NCBI GenBank assembly: GCA_964552945.1
Contig: CAZKIP010000001.1
Coordinates: 124,001 to 188,000, forward strand
Direction of reading: 5' to 3'
DNA from: CAZEAB01 sp964552945
Lineage (GTDB): Archaea > Nanobdellota > Nanobdellia > Woesearchaeales > GW2011-AR9
Length of the DNA stretch: 64,000 nucleotides
The translations under genes were made by a program, and so were the position numbers. Each line of letters begins with the position of its first letter. The stretch's first letter is position 1. Positions 17,115-25,215 of the stretch are shown here, in pieces. The notes beneath the pieces are model-generated. The model was not told the origin of the DNA, searched no databases, and was given only the letters and a program-made list of their open reading frames with translations.

Positions 17115-17329
17115 TTTTCTTAAATGCACTACTTCTTAGTGACAACGTTTAACTTGAGTCGCTCGTTATGTGTTGGTTTTCTTCAAATGGTTTTATGGCC
17201 TAGATTATCTTTACTGCTTTGAGAAATTATATCTGTGCATAATTTTCAAGATTCTACCTAATCTAATACTAGATTGTAGACATCTTGCATCACTGATTAC
17301 TAACTCCAATGACTCCGATTGAGAACCTT
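17115..17329. other. Intergenic region with a possible coding remnant
   Basis: No RNA gene is evident here. On the minus strand 17211-17309 is a 32-codon frame with a TTG start preceded by CGGAG (LELVISDARCLQSS...). Its amino-acid composition looks coding-like, but it has no ATG and no recognised relative. It could be a gene remnant or chance. The rest is AT-rich upstream sequence. Confidence 0.25.
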
Positions 17330-18628
17330 TTATCTTCGTTTAATAAGAATTTCTTTCAGCCCACCCATATAAGGCTGCAAGGCTTTGGGAATCTTAACAG
17401 TACCTTTCTTAGTTTGATAATTCTCTAAGATAGCAGCAATAGGACGAGTATCAGTTATCGCCGTATTATTCAGAAGATGTAAATATTCTTTCTTCCCATC
17501 TTTACCAACAACTTTAGTATTCAATGTAACGGCTTGATAATCTAAACAATTACTACAAGAAGTTACTTCCCTATAAGCCCCTTTCTTACCATTCTGTCCA
17601 GGGAACCAAGCTTCGATATCATATTGCAAAGATTGTTTGCTTCCAATATCTCCTGTACAAATTTGAACTACCCTGAAAGGAAGTCCCAATTCTTTAAACA
17701 ATTCCTCAGAATTTTTCTGCAACTCATCAAAATATTTAGGAGAATGTTGGGCTTCAGAATAAATAATTTGTTCTATTTTGTAAAATTGATGAACTCTAAA
17801 AATTCCTTTATCATCTCTTCCATGTGTTCCCAACTCTTTTCTAAAACAAGCACTGACACCACAAATTTTTATTGGTAATTCGTTTACATTCAAAATTTCG
17901 TCTTTTCTTAGAGCAATTAAAGGATGTTCAGAAGTGGCAATCAAATAAAGATCTTCATCTTCAATTTTGTAAATCGTATCTTCAAATTCAGATAAATTAA
18001 CTCCTCCTTCCAATGCTCCTCTATTAAGCATGTATGGTGTTTGAAATAAAGAGTACCCTTTCTTCATAATTCTATCAATAGCAAACATTTGGATAGCTCT
18101 ACTGAGAAGAACAGCTTCATTTTTTAGATAATAAAATCTTGCTCCGGAAGTTTTAGCTGCAGTATCCAAATCAATCAAGTCTAATTCTAGAGCTAATTCA
18201 ATATGGTCTTTAATAGGAAAATCGAATTTAGGAATTTTTCCTACTTTTTTTAATTCAACATTGTCTTCATCGCTATTTCCTTTTGGAACAGATTTGTGAA
18301 GAATGTTTCCTATAAGCTTTAGAGTTTCATTTCTTTTTTCAAGAAGTTTGTCAGCTTTATCTTGCTGCTCTTTAAGGGTATCTATAACTTTACGCATCTC
18401 TTTAATTTTTTTCTGAGCTTCTTTCTTCTTCCCAGCCTTCATTAATTTGTTAATTTCTTGAGAAACTAAGTTGCGTTTATGATTCAAAGCTTCTTTTTCT
18501 TTCAGTTCTTTCCTCCATTGTTGATCTAACTTTAGAACTTTATCAACATTCTTTGAATCGTTACCTCTTTTTTTCTCTGAAGCTATTACCAAATCTGGAT
18601 TCTCCCGAACTAGTCTTATATCTAACAT
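17330..18628 (-). CDS. serS: Seryl-tRNA synthetase
   Basis: This is a class II synthetase charging tRNA-Ser. The N-terminus MLDIRLVRENPDLV and the long antiparallel coiled coil (about 30-105, Lys/Glu-rich) bind the tRNA variable arm. The catalytic core has motif 2 ACFRKELGTHGRDDKGIFRVHQF and motif 3 near DTRPIAAILENYQ. This is the common (bacterial/eukaryal-like) SerRS, not the rare methanogen type. I take Met3 of the longest frame (18628) as the start because it fits the family and sits about 27 nt after the TATA box; ATG 18634 is also possible. Length about 432 is typical. Confidence 0.95.
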   Translation of the reverse strand: MLDIRLVRENPDLVIASEKKRGNDSKNVDKVLKLDQQWRKELKEKEALNHKRNLVSQEINKLMKAGKKKEAQKKIKEMRKVIDTLKEQQDKADKLLEKRNETLKLIGNILHKSVPKGNSDEDNVELKKVGKIPKFDFPIKDHIELALELDLIDLDTAAKTSGARFYYLKNEAVLLSRAIQMFAIDRIMKKGYSLFQTPYMLNRGALEGGVNLSEFEDTIYKIEDEDLYLIATSEHPLIALRKDEILNVNELPIKICGVSACFRKELGTHGRDDKGIFRVHQFYKIEQIIYSEAQHSPKYFDELQKNSEELFKELGLPFRVVQICTGDIGSKQSLQYDIEAWFPGQNGKKGAYREVTSCSNCLDYQAVTLNTKVVGKDGKKEYLHLLNNTAITDTRPIAAILENYQTKKGTVKIPKALQPYMGGLKEILIKRR

Positions 18629-18645
18629 CGTCATAAGAACATATT

Positions 18646-18660
18646 TATTTATATATAAAC
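18646..18660 (-). promoter_or_regulatory. TATA-box region of serS
   Basis: The minus strand reads GTTTATATATAAATA here. The part nearest 18655 lies about 27 nt from ATG 18628, matching the archaeal leaderless promoter spacing seen at other genes in this window. Confidence 0.5.
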
Positions 18661-18742
18661 TTTCTCCTTAAGCTGTATAAATACTTAAGCTCACAAAAGA
18701 AAAAGTATATAAAGCAAAAAAGAATGATTAGATAAAAGAGGA

Positions 18743-20320
18743 ATGATGAAAAAAACAGCCCTACTCGGAGTAATCCTAGTTATTTTTCTAACTTTAGTTC
18801 CATTAATTACTGCAGATACAGATACAAAATACATTTGTAAGACCGATATCCAATGTGATTTTCTAAATAGTGTAAAGACTCCAAATAACGTTTATTATTG
18901 TAATCTTACGACCGGAAAATGTGCTCTTAAAACTGCCAAAACAGATACAACTCCTAAAGCAACAACCAATACAACTACAACAACCACTCCTGCTCCTAAA
19001 CCAGTAGTAGTTGTCAGTCAAGACACTTCTACTTTAAAAAAAGATATTACTTCTGTAAAAGGTAGTGTAACCTCTCTCCAATCAGACATTCAAAAAGCCA
19101 AGACAGATTTAAGTTTTATAAAAAATAATATTCAAAACATTGATTTACAAGTAAATTCCCTCCAAAAACAATTGGATGGTGTTAAGGGAGATGTTGATAA
19201 AAAATTAAACACCGTTTCTACAGGTTTGGCGGGTTTACAACAAAATGTTGATTCTGCAAAAAGCGATTTAGATGATCTTGAAAAAAGTGTAGATAAACAA
19301 GGCGGAATGACTACTTTTATTTTTGTGTTAATAATCTTAGGAGTTATTGGAGCAATCGTTTTCTTCGTTATGAGAAAAAGAAAAGGAGCCCATGGTCAAC
19401 TTTCCGATTATATAACTCACCATACCAAGCAAGGTAAAAAACTTCATGAAATAAGAGGAGATTTGAAAAATGCTGGATGGAGTCATGGAGAGATAAATTC
19501 TGCTTACAGACAAACATCAAAAAGAAATTATCAACAATACCTACAAAACAAAACACCTCAAACAAGAGCAAGAGGAGCTCAAATGGCAAGAGCCTCAGCT
19601 CAAGCAGCAATGGCTAAACCAGCAAATGCTCCAGATTCTAAAAGTAAACAAAAAGTTTTCGCTATAGTTGCTGTGAGTTTAGTTTTAGTTATTGGTGCCC
19701 TTCTTTTAGTTAAAGGAACGGTAGGTCAAGCAATTAATCTTGGTCAATCGGTTGTTGAAGAAACTAGAGAATTAACATACGACATAGAATGTACTGGTAA
19801 CCACACTAAATCTGCCGAAGGGATTTGTTGTTTAGATTTAAATCAAAATGATAAATGTGACGATTTAGAAGCCTACGAAAAGAAACAAAATGAAACAAAA
19901 TCCGATGCTTCTACATGTACAGACCATCTTGAATGTACCACTGGTAAAAAATGTATTAACAATAAGTGTCAAGTTTTAGCTGATTTGTATAAAAAAGAAG
20001 GTGTGTGTGGAAAACAATGTAATTTTTATTCTGTAGAAATTTCTACAAGTGATAAAGAAACTTATTTCAGAAAACCTAATCAAGGAAGTTATACTGGTGC
20101 TGGATCAATGGCTTGGACGGTTCTTTCTGTACCAACATATTGTCAAGGGAAAACCCTCATCCCTATAGAAGTTGAAGATTTCAAAAATAGTAAATTAATT
20201 AGAAAGAGAATTTATGCTCTAAAAAAGTTTGAAGAAAGTGAAAAAATAATCCATCAAGATTTTAGTAATGTTAATTTAAAACTTAAAATAGAAAACACTT
20301 TTGAGCAATGTGAAGAATGA
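18743..20320 (+). CDS. Secreted/membrane coiled-coil protein with Cys-rich C-terminal domain
   Basis: This 525-residue protein has, in order: a signal peptide (about 1-25, ending LITA); a Cys-containing module (CKTDIQCDF, YYCNLTTGKC); a Thr/Pro linker (about 70-88); a heptad-like coiled coil (about 92-190, SVKGSVTSLQSDIQ); a transmembrane helix (about 195-213); a cytoplasmic module (about 220-260) with GKKLHEIRGDLKNAGWS; a second transmembrane helix (about 295-315); and a Cys-rich region (CTGNHT, CCLDLNQNDKCDD, CGKQC). The CCLDLNQNDKCDD stretch resembles Ca-binding dockerin-like loops. The extracellular coiled coil suggests adhesion or envelope architecture; function is not known. It overlaps the next gene by ATGA. 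Confidence 0.7.
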   Translation: MMKKTALLGVILVIFLTLVPLITADTDTKYICKTDIQCDFLNSVKTPNNVYYCNLTTGKCALKTAKTDTTPKATTNTTTTTTPAPKPVVVVSQDTSTLKKDITSVKGSVTSLQSDIQKAKTDLSFIKNNIQNIDLQVNSLQKQLDGVKGDVDKKLNTVSTGLAGLQQNVDSAKSDLDDLEKSVDKQGGMTTFIFVLIILGVIGAIVFFVMRKRKGAHGQLSDYITHHTKQGKKLHEIRGDLKNAGWSHGEINSAYRQTSKRNYQQYLQNKTPQTRARGAQMARASAQAAMAKPANAPDSKSKQKVFAIVAVSLVLVIGALLLVKGTVGQAINLGQSVVEETRELTYDIECTGNHTKSAEGICCLDLNQNDKCDDLEAYEKKQNETKSDASTCTDHLECTTGKKCINNKCQVLADLYKKEGVCGKQCNFYSVEISTSDKETYFRKPNQGSYTGAGSMAWTVLSVPTYCQGKTLIPIEVEDFKNSKLIRKRIYALKKFEESEKIIHQDFSNVNLKLKIENTFEQCEE

Positions 20321-20790
20321 GTTATGTTAGAATTAAAAAAATAAGTGGAAATCCTTACGCCTATCTTGTTGAAAATAAAAATACAGATAAGGGACCAAGG
20401 CAAAGAGTAAAGAAGTATTTGGGAAGAATCCATGTTCTAGAGCCACACGATTTAGAAAGGAAAGAAGTTAATGAATCTAAGAAGAATAAGTTTGTTGAAC
20501 AATTAGTTTTAAGAGAATTGATTCCCAGAAAATTCAAATTGAAAAAAGAGAAATATTCTTTCGGTAAGATGGTGTTTTCTCCAAAAAAATGGTCTCTAAA
20601 TCTGGGGAAAAAGTCAATTGTTCTTTCTATTAATGATGGTTATCTTTGTGATTTTACTATTAAACGAATTCTTGATTTTAAAAAAACAAAGGATTTGAAA
20701 AAAGATGCTTTTACTTTAGCTAGATATTTCTTACAAGCAGGATTGCCTTTATCAGAACAAGAGTTTATTGAATTCTATCAAAGCATCTAG
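20317..20790 (+). CDS. Hypothetical protein, 157 residues
   Basis: The start overlaps the stop of the coiled-coil membrane gene (ATGA), so the two are translationally coupled. The N-terminus MSYVRIKKISGNPYAYLVENKN...RQRVKKYLG resembles the short beta-hairpin start seen in some transposases and archaeal proteins of unknown function, followed by a basic middle region and a C-terminal helical part. It has no membrane helix and no Cys. I recognise no catalytic motif. The coupling to the membrane protein suggests a related role, but that is inference. Confidence 0.6.
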   Translation: MSYVRIKKISGNPYAYLVENKNTDKGPRQRVKKYLGRIHVLEPHDLERKEVNESKKNKFVEQLVLRELIPRKFKLKKEKYSFGKMVFSPKKWSLNLGKKSIVLSINDGYLCDFTIKRILDFKKTKDLKKDAFTLARYFLQAGLPLSEQEFIEFYQSI

Positions 20791-20815
20791 TTTTTTAATT
20801 CTTAAAGAAAAATAA

Positions 20816-20903
20816 TGCGGGGCTCCGAAGAGGGGGTGAGGGTGGTAGAATGCTCGAAGCCCGCATCATTATGATTGTAATTAAAGGGAGCCAGATAGCT
20901 CCC
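20816..20903 (+). ncRNA. Candidate structured RNA, two G+C-rich hairpins
   Basis: Between two convergent genes lies a G+C-rich island in AT-rich sequence. TGCGGG-G-CT at 20816-20824 pairs with AGCCCGCA at 20858-20865, enclosing a purine-rich loop (GAGGGGGTGAGGGTGG), and GAG/CTC can extend the stem. A second perfect hairpin, GGGAGC-CAGATA-GCTCCC, spans 20886-20903. The strand is uncertain: a TATA-like TTTATATAC is visible for the minus strand at about 20966-20974. It does not fold as a tRNA. It may be a small guide RNA, an RNA of unknown class, or a bidirectional terminator. Confidence 0.4.
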
Positions 20904-21078
20904 AAACATCTATCAAGGAAAGTTACTCTTTTTCCCCATTTTGTTAGAAAAGTAATACAAGTATATAAATGTTACTATTTTGTATACTGGTTCATAAAAT
21001 AAGTATTTAGTGTAGAATATAGGTTATAAGAAAATAAAGGTAAAAAGAGGATTATTCGTCGTCTGGGTTTTCTAAAAC

Positions 21079-22944
21079 CTATTTAAAGAAATCTCCTACT
21101 AAACTGCCATAATCTTTAGTCACAATTAAGCCAACTTTCTCAGGGAAACAATTGAAATAACTTCTCCAAGCAAATCTCTCATCTAAGAAAACAACAATAC
21201 CTTGGTCCTTCTCAGACCTAATACATCTTCCCGCACTTTGAATACATTTTGAAAAAGCAGGGTAAGTATAACCATAATCCCACCCTCTGCCAAATTTCTG
21301 CTCATAATATTCAATAGTTTTCTTAGTCTTTAAATTAGGCTTCGCTAGAGGCAATCCTACAACCACTACGCCTTTAAGAAGGTCTCCTGGTAAATCTACA
21401 CCTTCTGCAAAATTAGCGCCTGTAACACCCAATAAAATGCCTCCATTATCCTTCTCCTTTCTAAACTCATCCAAAAGCTCTTCTTTCTCCTCTTTTGTCA
21501 TTGAACTTTTCTCCCAAAATCTCTTCTTTGGAGATTCAATAAAGGGAGAAATTGTATCTCTTAAAAAATAAGAAGGAAAGAAAATTGCAATGTTCCCTGG
21601 AACAAGTTCGCTAACTTCAGAGCAATGGTGAGCTATCCGTCTAAACATCGCCTCTCCCCTAAGAGTAAATTTGGTAGTAGTCTCTGGGATTACCAAAGTA
21701 AGCTTATTTTCAGGAGGGAAAGGAGATAAATATTCTTTTTCTATAACCTCTTTAATCCCAAAAAGATCTTTATACATGAAAGTTGGTTTAAGAGTACCAC
21801 TCATGACAACCCCTGCATGGACTTGAGAGAATACGTCCCTTGTAACAATTCCGGGATCTAAGCAGGAATAATTTAAGCTGATAACTGGCCCATATTTACC
21901 CCGATGTTCGATAATATAGCGAACATACCCCTCGTCCTCGCCTTGCCATGCTTCAAGAAAAGAAGCTATTCCTCCTAGGTAACTTCTTCTTTGTTTTTTC
22001 CTTATTTCATCCGCTGCCAATTCAAACTCGTTAATAAGCTGTTCATAATCACAAATATTGGCCATTTTACTCAAAAATAGCTCTTTATCAACCAACTTTT
22101 CTTTGTTTCTATCATCCTCTGCAAAATCGCCCAATGAAGTTAGAACTTGCATGATTTCTTGTAACCAAACTATAGCCCCTTTATACCCATATTTTTTTGC
22201 TTCAATAAGCGCGTTTTTTATCATATTAGAGGTGAGATTATTACTTAGCATATCTGTAACCCTACCCGGCAAATTGTGGCCCTCATCAACTATAACAATA
22301 ACATCTCCTAACTCTTTACCCAATTTATTTAGAAGAGTTGCTGCAACAAAAGGATTGAATAAATAATTATAGTCGCCAATTATAACATGTGCCTTTTTAG
22401 CAAGGGCTACGGCCATCTCATAACTACACATTCTTTTCTCTTTTGAAAAATCAATTAGTTCCTCAGTATGAAGAGGTCCTTGTTTTTTTAGAAATGACAG
22501 AAATGCTTCCGCCTCTACCTGTAATCCTTCTTTTTTTCTGGCTTTGTTATAAAATTCGCACTCCCCTTTCTCAACAATAGCTTTACAATAATCATTAAAC
22601 TCAGAACCAAAAACTGAAGAAATTTCCTGATTACACATCCATCTTTTACCAATTAAATCAGCACAATAAAATGGTTCAGATAGTTTCTTTTTAATTTCTT
22701 TCAACGTTTGGACAGCTATTTTATGTTGAGTATGCCTATTAGTTAAGAAAAAAACAATTTTCTTTTTCTCAATGGCTTCTTTCAAAGCAACTGATAAAGT
22801 ACTAGCCGTTTTTCCTAATCCAGTAGGAGCATGAGCAAGCAAAACTTTTCCTGTTTTAAGCGCTTCTAAAAAATCTTCAATGAGTTTGTCTTGTCCTTCC
22901 CTCACCTCTGAATGGGGAAAATAATCGTTAATTTCAGAAGTCAT
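21079..22944 (-). CDS. XPD/Rad3-family helicase with iron-sulfur cysteines
   Basis: This superfamily 2 DNA helicase of about 621 residues has Walker A APTGLGKTAS near 40-49, a DEGH box (VIVDEGHNLPGR) and C-terminal motif VI QSAGRCIRSEKDQG. Four Cys that fit the 4Fe-4S domain are present: WMCNQE, NDYCKA, KGECEF and RMCSYE. The enzyme unwinds 5'-3' and acts in repair or in resolving structured DNA. I take ATG 22944 (MTSEINDYFPHSEVREGQ); the upstream ATG at 22986 would precede the TATA box (TTTATAT, about 22976-22982). It converges with the gene at 20317 across the structured-RNA candidate. Confidence 0.92.
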   Translation of the reverse strand: MTSEINDYFPHSEVREGQDKLIEDFLEALKTGKVLLAHAPTGLGKTASTLSVALKEAIEKKKIVFFLTNRHTQHKIAVQTLKEIKKKLSEPFYCADLIGKRWMCNQEISSVFGSEFNDYCKAIVEKGECEFYNKARKKEGLQVEAEAFLSFLKKQGPLHTEELIDFSKEKRMCSYEMAVALAKKAHVIIGDYNYLFNPFVAATLLNKLGKELGDVIVIVDEGHNLPGRVTDMLSNNLTSNMIKNALIEAKKYGYKGAIVWLQEIMQVLTSLGDFAEDDRNKEKLVDKELFLSKMANICDYEQLINEFELAADEIRKKQRRSYLGGIASFLEAWQGEDEGYVRYIIEHRGKYGPVISLNYSCLDPGIVTRDVFSQVHAGVVMSGTLKPTFMYKDLFGIKEVIEKEYLSPFPPENKLTLVIPETTTKFTLRGEAMFRRIAHHCSEVSELVPGNIAIFFPSYFLRDTISPFIESPKKRFWEKSSMTKEEKEELLDEFRKEKDNGGILLGVTGANFAEGVDLPGDLLKGVVVVGLPLAKPNLKTKKTIEYYEQKFGRGWDYGYTYPAFSKCIQSAGRCIRSEKDQGIVVFLDERFAWRSYFNCFPEKVGLIVTKDYGSLVGDFFK

Positions 22945-23134
22945 TTTTGTTGAAGAACCAGGGTGCTTAAAAAGCTTTATATTCATCAGTTGTCATGAAA
23001 AAACAGATTTTATAGCTAGAAAATGGTGACAAAAACTTTAAATAAAAGGTTGTCCTCAAATATACCTATTGAAGTAAATAAAGGTTTAAATATGACTATT
23101 GAGCCATCTGTTTTAAGAGAGAGCAGGTGGGTGT

Positions 23135-23422
23135 TTGGGGGTGCGAAATTTGATTAAAAAGAAAGTTATTTTTGACGTTTTTTTCCGAGAGAAACCAGCA
23201 ATGATGTTGGTTGAGTTAAAGAACGCAAGCTCTGACGTCTACGCTTCAGTTCTAGCAAAACAGATTGATTGTACATATTCACACGTTGTGAAAATATTAC
23301 AAGAGATGCAAAAAGCAGAATTGATTAAGTTTAAGAAAGAAGGTAGGTTAAAGTTGTTGGAACTTACACATAAAGGCCAACAAATTGCCTCAAATATTGA
23401 AAGTATAAGAACTATGTTATAG
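23135..23422 (+). CDS. Winged-helix (MarR/ArsR-like) DNA-binding protein
   Basis: This 95-residue single-domain regulator reads VYASVLAKQIDCTYSHVVKILQEMQKAELIKFKKEGRLKLLELTHKGQQIA, a helix-turn-helix plus beta wing ending with the 'LT.KG..ia' pattern common in MarR-like archaeal regulators. The start is uncertain: TTG 23135 has AGGTGG at a proper distance, GTG 23141 is the alternative, and Met23 at 23201 would lose part of the first helix. TATA-like boxes (CTTTAAATAA, GTTTAAATAT) lie at about 23036 and 23085. Two dyad-symmetric copies of a 19-nt sequence lie at its 3' end and may be its binding sites or a terminator. Confidence 0.75.
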   Translation: MGVRNLIKKKVIFDVFFREKPAMMLVELKNASSDVYASVLAKQIDCTYSHVVKILQEMQKAELIKFKKEGRLKLLELTHKGQQIASNIESIRTML

Positions 23423-23462
23423 TTCTGGACATTCTCCGTGAATGTATAAGAACTATGTTATA
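23403..23462. repeat. Tandem 19-nt dyad repeats at the 3' end of a regulator gene
   Basis: GTATAAGAACTATGTTATA occurs at 23403-23421, overlapping the stop codon, and again at 23444-23462, a period of 41 bp. The first copy extends to the perfect inverted repeat GAACTAT-GTT-ATAGTTC (23409-23425), and the second is the same with one mismatch. It could be an operator, a terminator pair, or a duplication of the gene's last codons. Confidence 0.6.
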
Positions 23463-23575
23463 ATTCCATGCTTTATTTTTTTCTTTTTTTTATTTTAAAA
23501 AATAGTATTAATTCTCTAATCGATTAAAATTAAAAGAAAACAAAATAAAAAATAAATTAAAAAAAATAAGAAAAT

Positions 23576-24028
23576 TTAATCCAGATACATCTTTAATCTG
23601 TTCATGTCTAGTTTCCAATCTTCAGGTAAACGATTTGTTTTTTTATAATACTTAACTAATCGTAAAACTTTTGAACTAGTCAATTGAATTCCTCTCTTAG
23701 AGGTCATATCATGATTATTTTTCTCAAAATGTGTTTTAACAAAAATCAACTTTTTGATTAAGTTTAATAGATCTTCAGGTAACTCTTTGGTTAATTTGTT
23801 TTCTTCCAAAATCTTAGTCACACTTTTCTTGGTTAAAACTTTGATATTATTAATACCATAGCTATCTCTAAGAATCATACCTATTTCACTGGTTGTTTTT
23901 CCTGCCTTAGCATATTTAACAACCAATTTTTCAACTTCTTTGCCCTTGTAAGGTGCCCAAGAAGGTACTTGTTTTGCAGGTTTAGAACTTCCGCTCTTCC
24001 CCTTATCTCTTGAATGCATTCGTGCCAT
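23576..24028 (-). CDS. rps15: 30S ribosomal protein S15 (uS15)
   Basis: This 150-residue protein matches the archaeal/eukaryal long form of S15: N-terminal MARMHSRDKGKSGSSKP, PSWAPYKGKEVEKLV, then GMILRDSYGI and the helical core with SKRGIQLTSSKVLRLVKYYKKTNRLPEDW. It binds the central domain of 16S rRNA early in 30S assembly. Length is normal for archaea (about 150). The leader upstream can form two hairpins, listed separately. The gene stands alone, divergent from the winged-helix gene region. Confidence 0.95.
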   Translation of the reverse strand: MARMHSRDKGKSGSSKPAKQVPSWAPYKGKEVEKLVVKYAKAGKTTSEIGMILRDSYGINNIKVLTKKSVTKILEENKLTKELPEDLLNLIKKLIFVKTHFEKNNHDMTSKRGIQLTSSKVLRLVKYYKKTNRLPEDWKLDMNRLKMYLD

Positions 24029-24040
24029 ATTATTTCCTCG

Positions 24041-24093
24041 GGAGAATAAGTCTAACTGCTTTTCTCCAGTATTGGTAAGCCGTGACCGACCAA
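24041..24093 (-). promoter_or_regulatory. Two hairpins in the rps15 leader
   Basis: On the minus strand, immediately before the rps15 start, TTGGT...ACCAA (24072-24093) and GGAGAA...TTCTCC with an inner AAG/CTT (24041-24067) can each form a stem. A TATA-like AATTATAT is just upstream, at about 24106-24113, so the mRNA would carry this folded leader, unlike the leaderless genes around it. Autoregulation by S15 is known in bacteria. For this gene it is only a suggestion. Confidence 0.4.
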
Positions 24094-24171
24094 TCTCTCG
24101 ATTTTCATATAATTTTAGAGTTTGTTTAAAAAGCTATCGGAAGAAAAAGGTTTTTTGTCTAAATATGAGAC

Positions 24172-25041
24172 TTATTTTTTTGTTGCTAATGCAATGATTT
24201 CTTGTAGGCCTTGTGTTTTCTTTTTCCGATGTTCTTCAATGGTTTCAGGAATTTTAAAATACTTGCCCAAAAAATTCTTTACGTGACCCATCTTGCCCCC
24301 ATGAAGGGCATATATTAACAAGACCTCTAGGAATTTATGTGAATCATAATAACGGCTTGGTAAAGCTAATAATCCAGGGCGAGCATATGAACCAAGATGA
24401 TTGTTGCCACCAAATGTAGATAAAAAAAATGAAGGAGAATCCTTACGCATCCCAATAAATATTAGGGTATTAAGATAGCTACTACGATCTGTGTTTGTTT
24501 GAACACAAGCCCTTTTTTTGTATGCATGTATTATTAAATCATCTGCATTAATACTAAAATCATCATTTTGAACGGCATTTAGGACATACCTTGCAACCGC
24601 GTCCATTGGTTCAGCTAGAGCATAAAAATCTTCTTTAGTTGCATTAAATTTAGCGAGTGTAAGGGGCGCATCACGTAACGCGATTTGGTAAAGATAATGG
24701 TCTGCTTGCCTTTTAACTGCAGCGTCTGAACTTGCCGCTTCTCTAACCCTGTCAGCTAAACATAATTTAAACAAATCTAAATCTTCATGGCCTTCTATGG
24801 GAAGACCAAAATGACTATAGACGCGTGCAATACTTTCATCAGAACTTGCCGTATATAATTGAGAATCGTCTTCCAATCTAACCAGTAAACCAACCAGTTT
24901 TGTAGGGTCAACAGAACTAATTAACTTTTCGTATTCTGCTTTTTTTTGATCTATTTGTAAATCAGAACCTACAATGGCACCAGAACTATCAAATCTAGCG
25001 TACATAATGGCTTGTTCTACTACATTTTCTGGCACTGACAT
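24172..25041 (-). CDS. Hypothetical protein, 289 residues
   Basis: This soluble, mostly helical protein has no signal peptide, membrane helix or Cys-pair motif. Recognisable stretches are ARFDSSGAIVGSDLQ near the start, LVRLEDDSQLYTASSDESIARVYSHFGLP in the middle and a basic C-terminal helix (PETIEEHRKKKTQG). I do not recognise a family. Codon use resembles the neighbouring genes. The minus-strand ATG at 25041 gives an ordinary N-terminus (MSVPENVVEQAI). It lies between the rps15 leader and a divergent gene at 25216, with no operon partner. Confidence 0.6.
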   Translation of the reverse strand: MSVPENVVEQAIMYARFDSSGAIVGSDLQIDQKKAEYEKLISSVDPTKLVGLLVRLEDDSQLYTASSDESIARVYSHFGLPIEGHEDLDLFKLCLADRVREAASSDAAVKRQADHYLYQIALRDAPLTLAKFNATKEDFYALAEPMDAVARYVLNAVQNDDFSINADDLIIHAYKKRACVQTNTDRSSYLNTLIFIGMRKDSPSFFLSTFGGNNHLGSYARPGLLALPSRYYDSHKFLEVLLIYALHGGKMGHVKNFLGKYFKIPETIEEHRKKKTQGLQEIIALATKK

Positions 25042-25215
25042 AAAGTGTTAAAAACAACGATTCTTTAAAAAAGTTTACAAAAAAGTACAACTAAATAGTG
25101 GTCATTATTTCTTGGAGTTCCATTCAACTGAAAAAGCAAAAAGTTTATTAATCCAAATGAAAGACTAAGAAAGTAAATAGAAAGTAATTACCAATAAAAA
25201 GAGAGATTGATTATT

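Noticed and set aside
17130..17329. Possible C/D-box RNA (GTGATGC on the minus strand)
   Set aside because: The C-box-like sequence lacks its last base match and no D box CTGA occurs at a suitable distance.
20840..20862. tRNA-like stretch GGTAGAATGCTCG in the G+C-rich island
   Set aside because: It looks like part of a D-arm, but no anticodon arm, T-arm or seven-base acceptor stem can be drawn around it; a tRNA of normal length does not fit.
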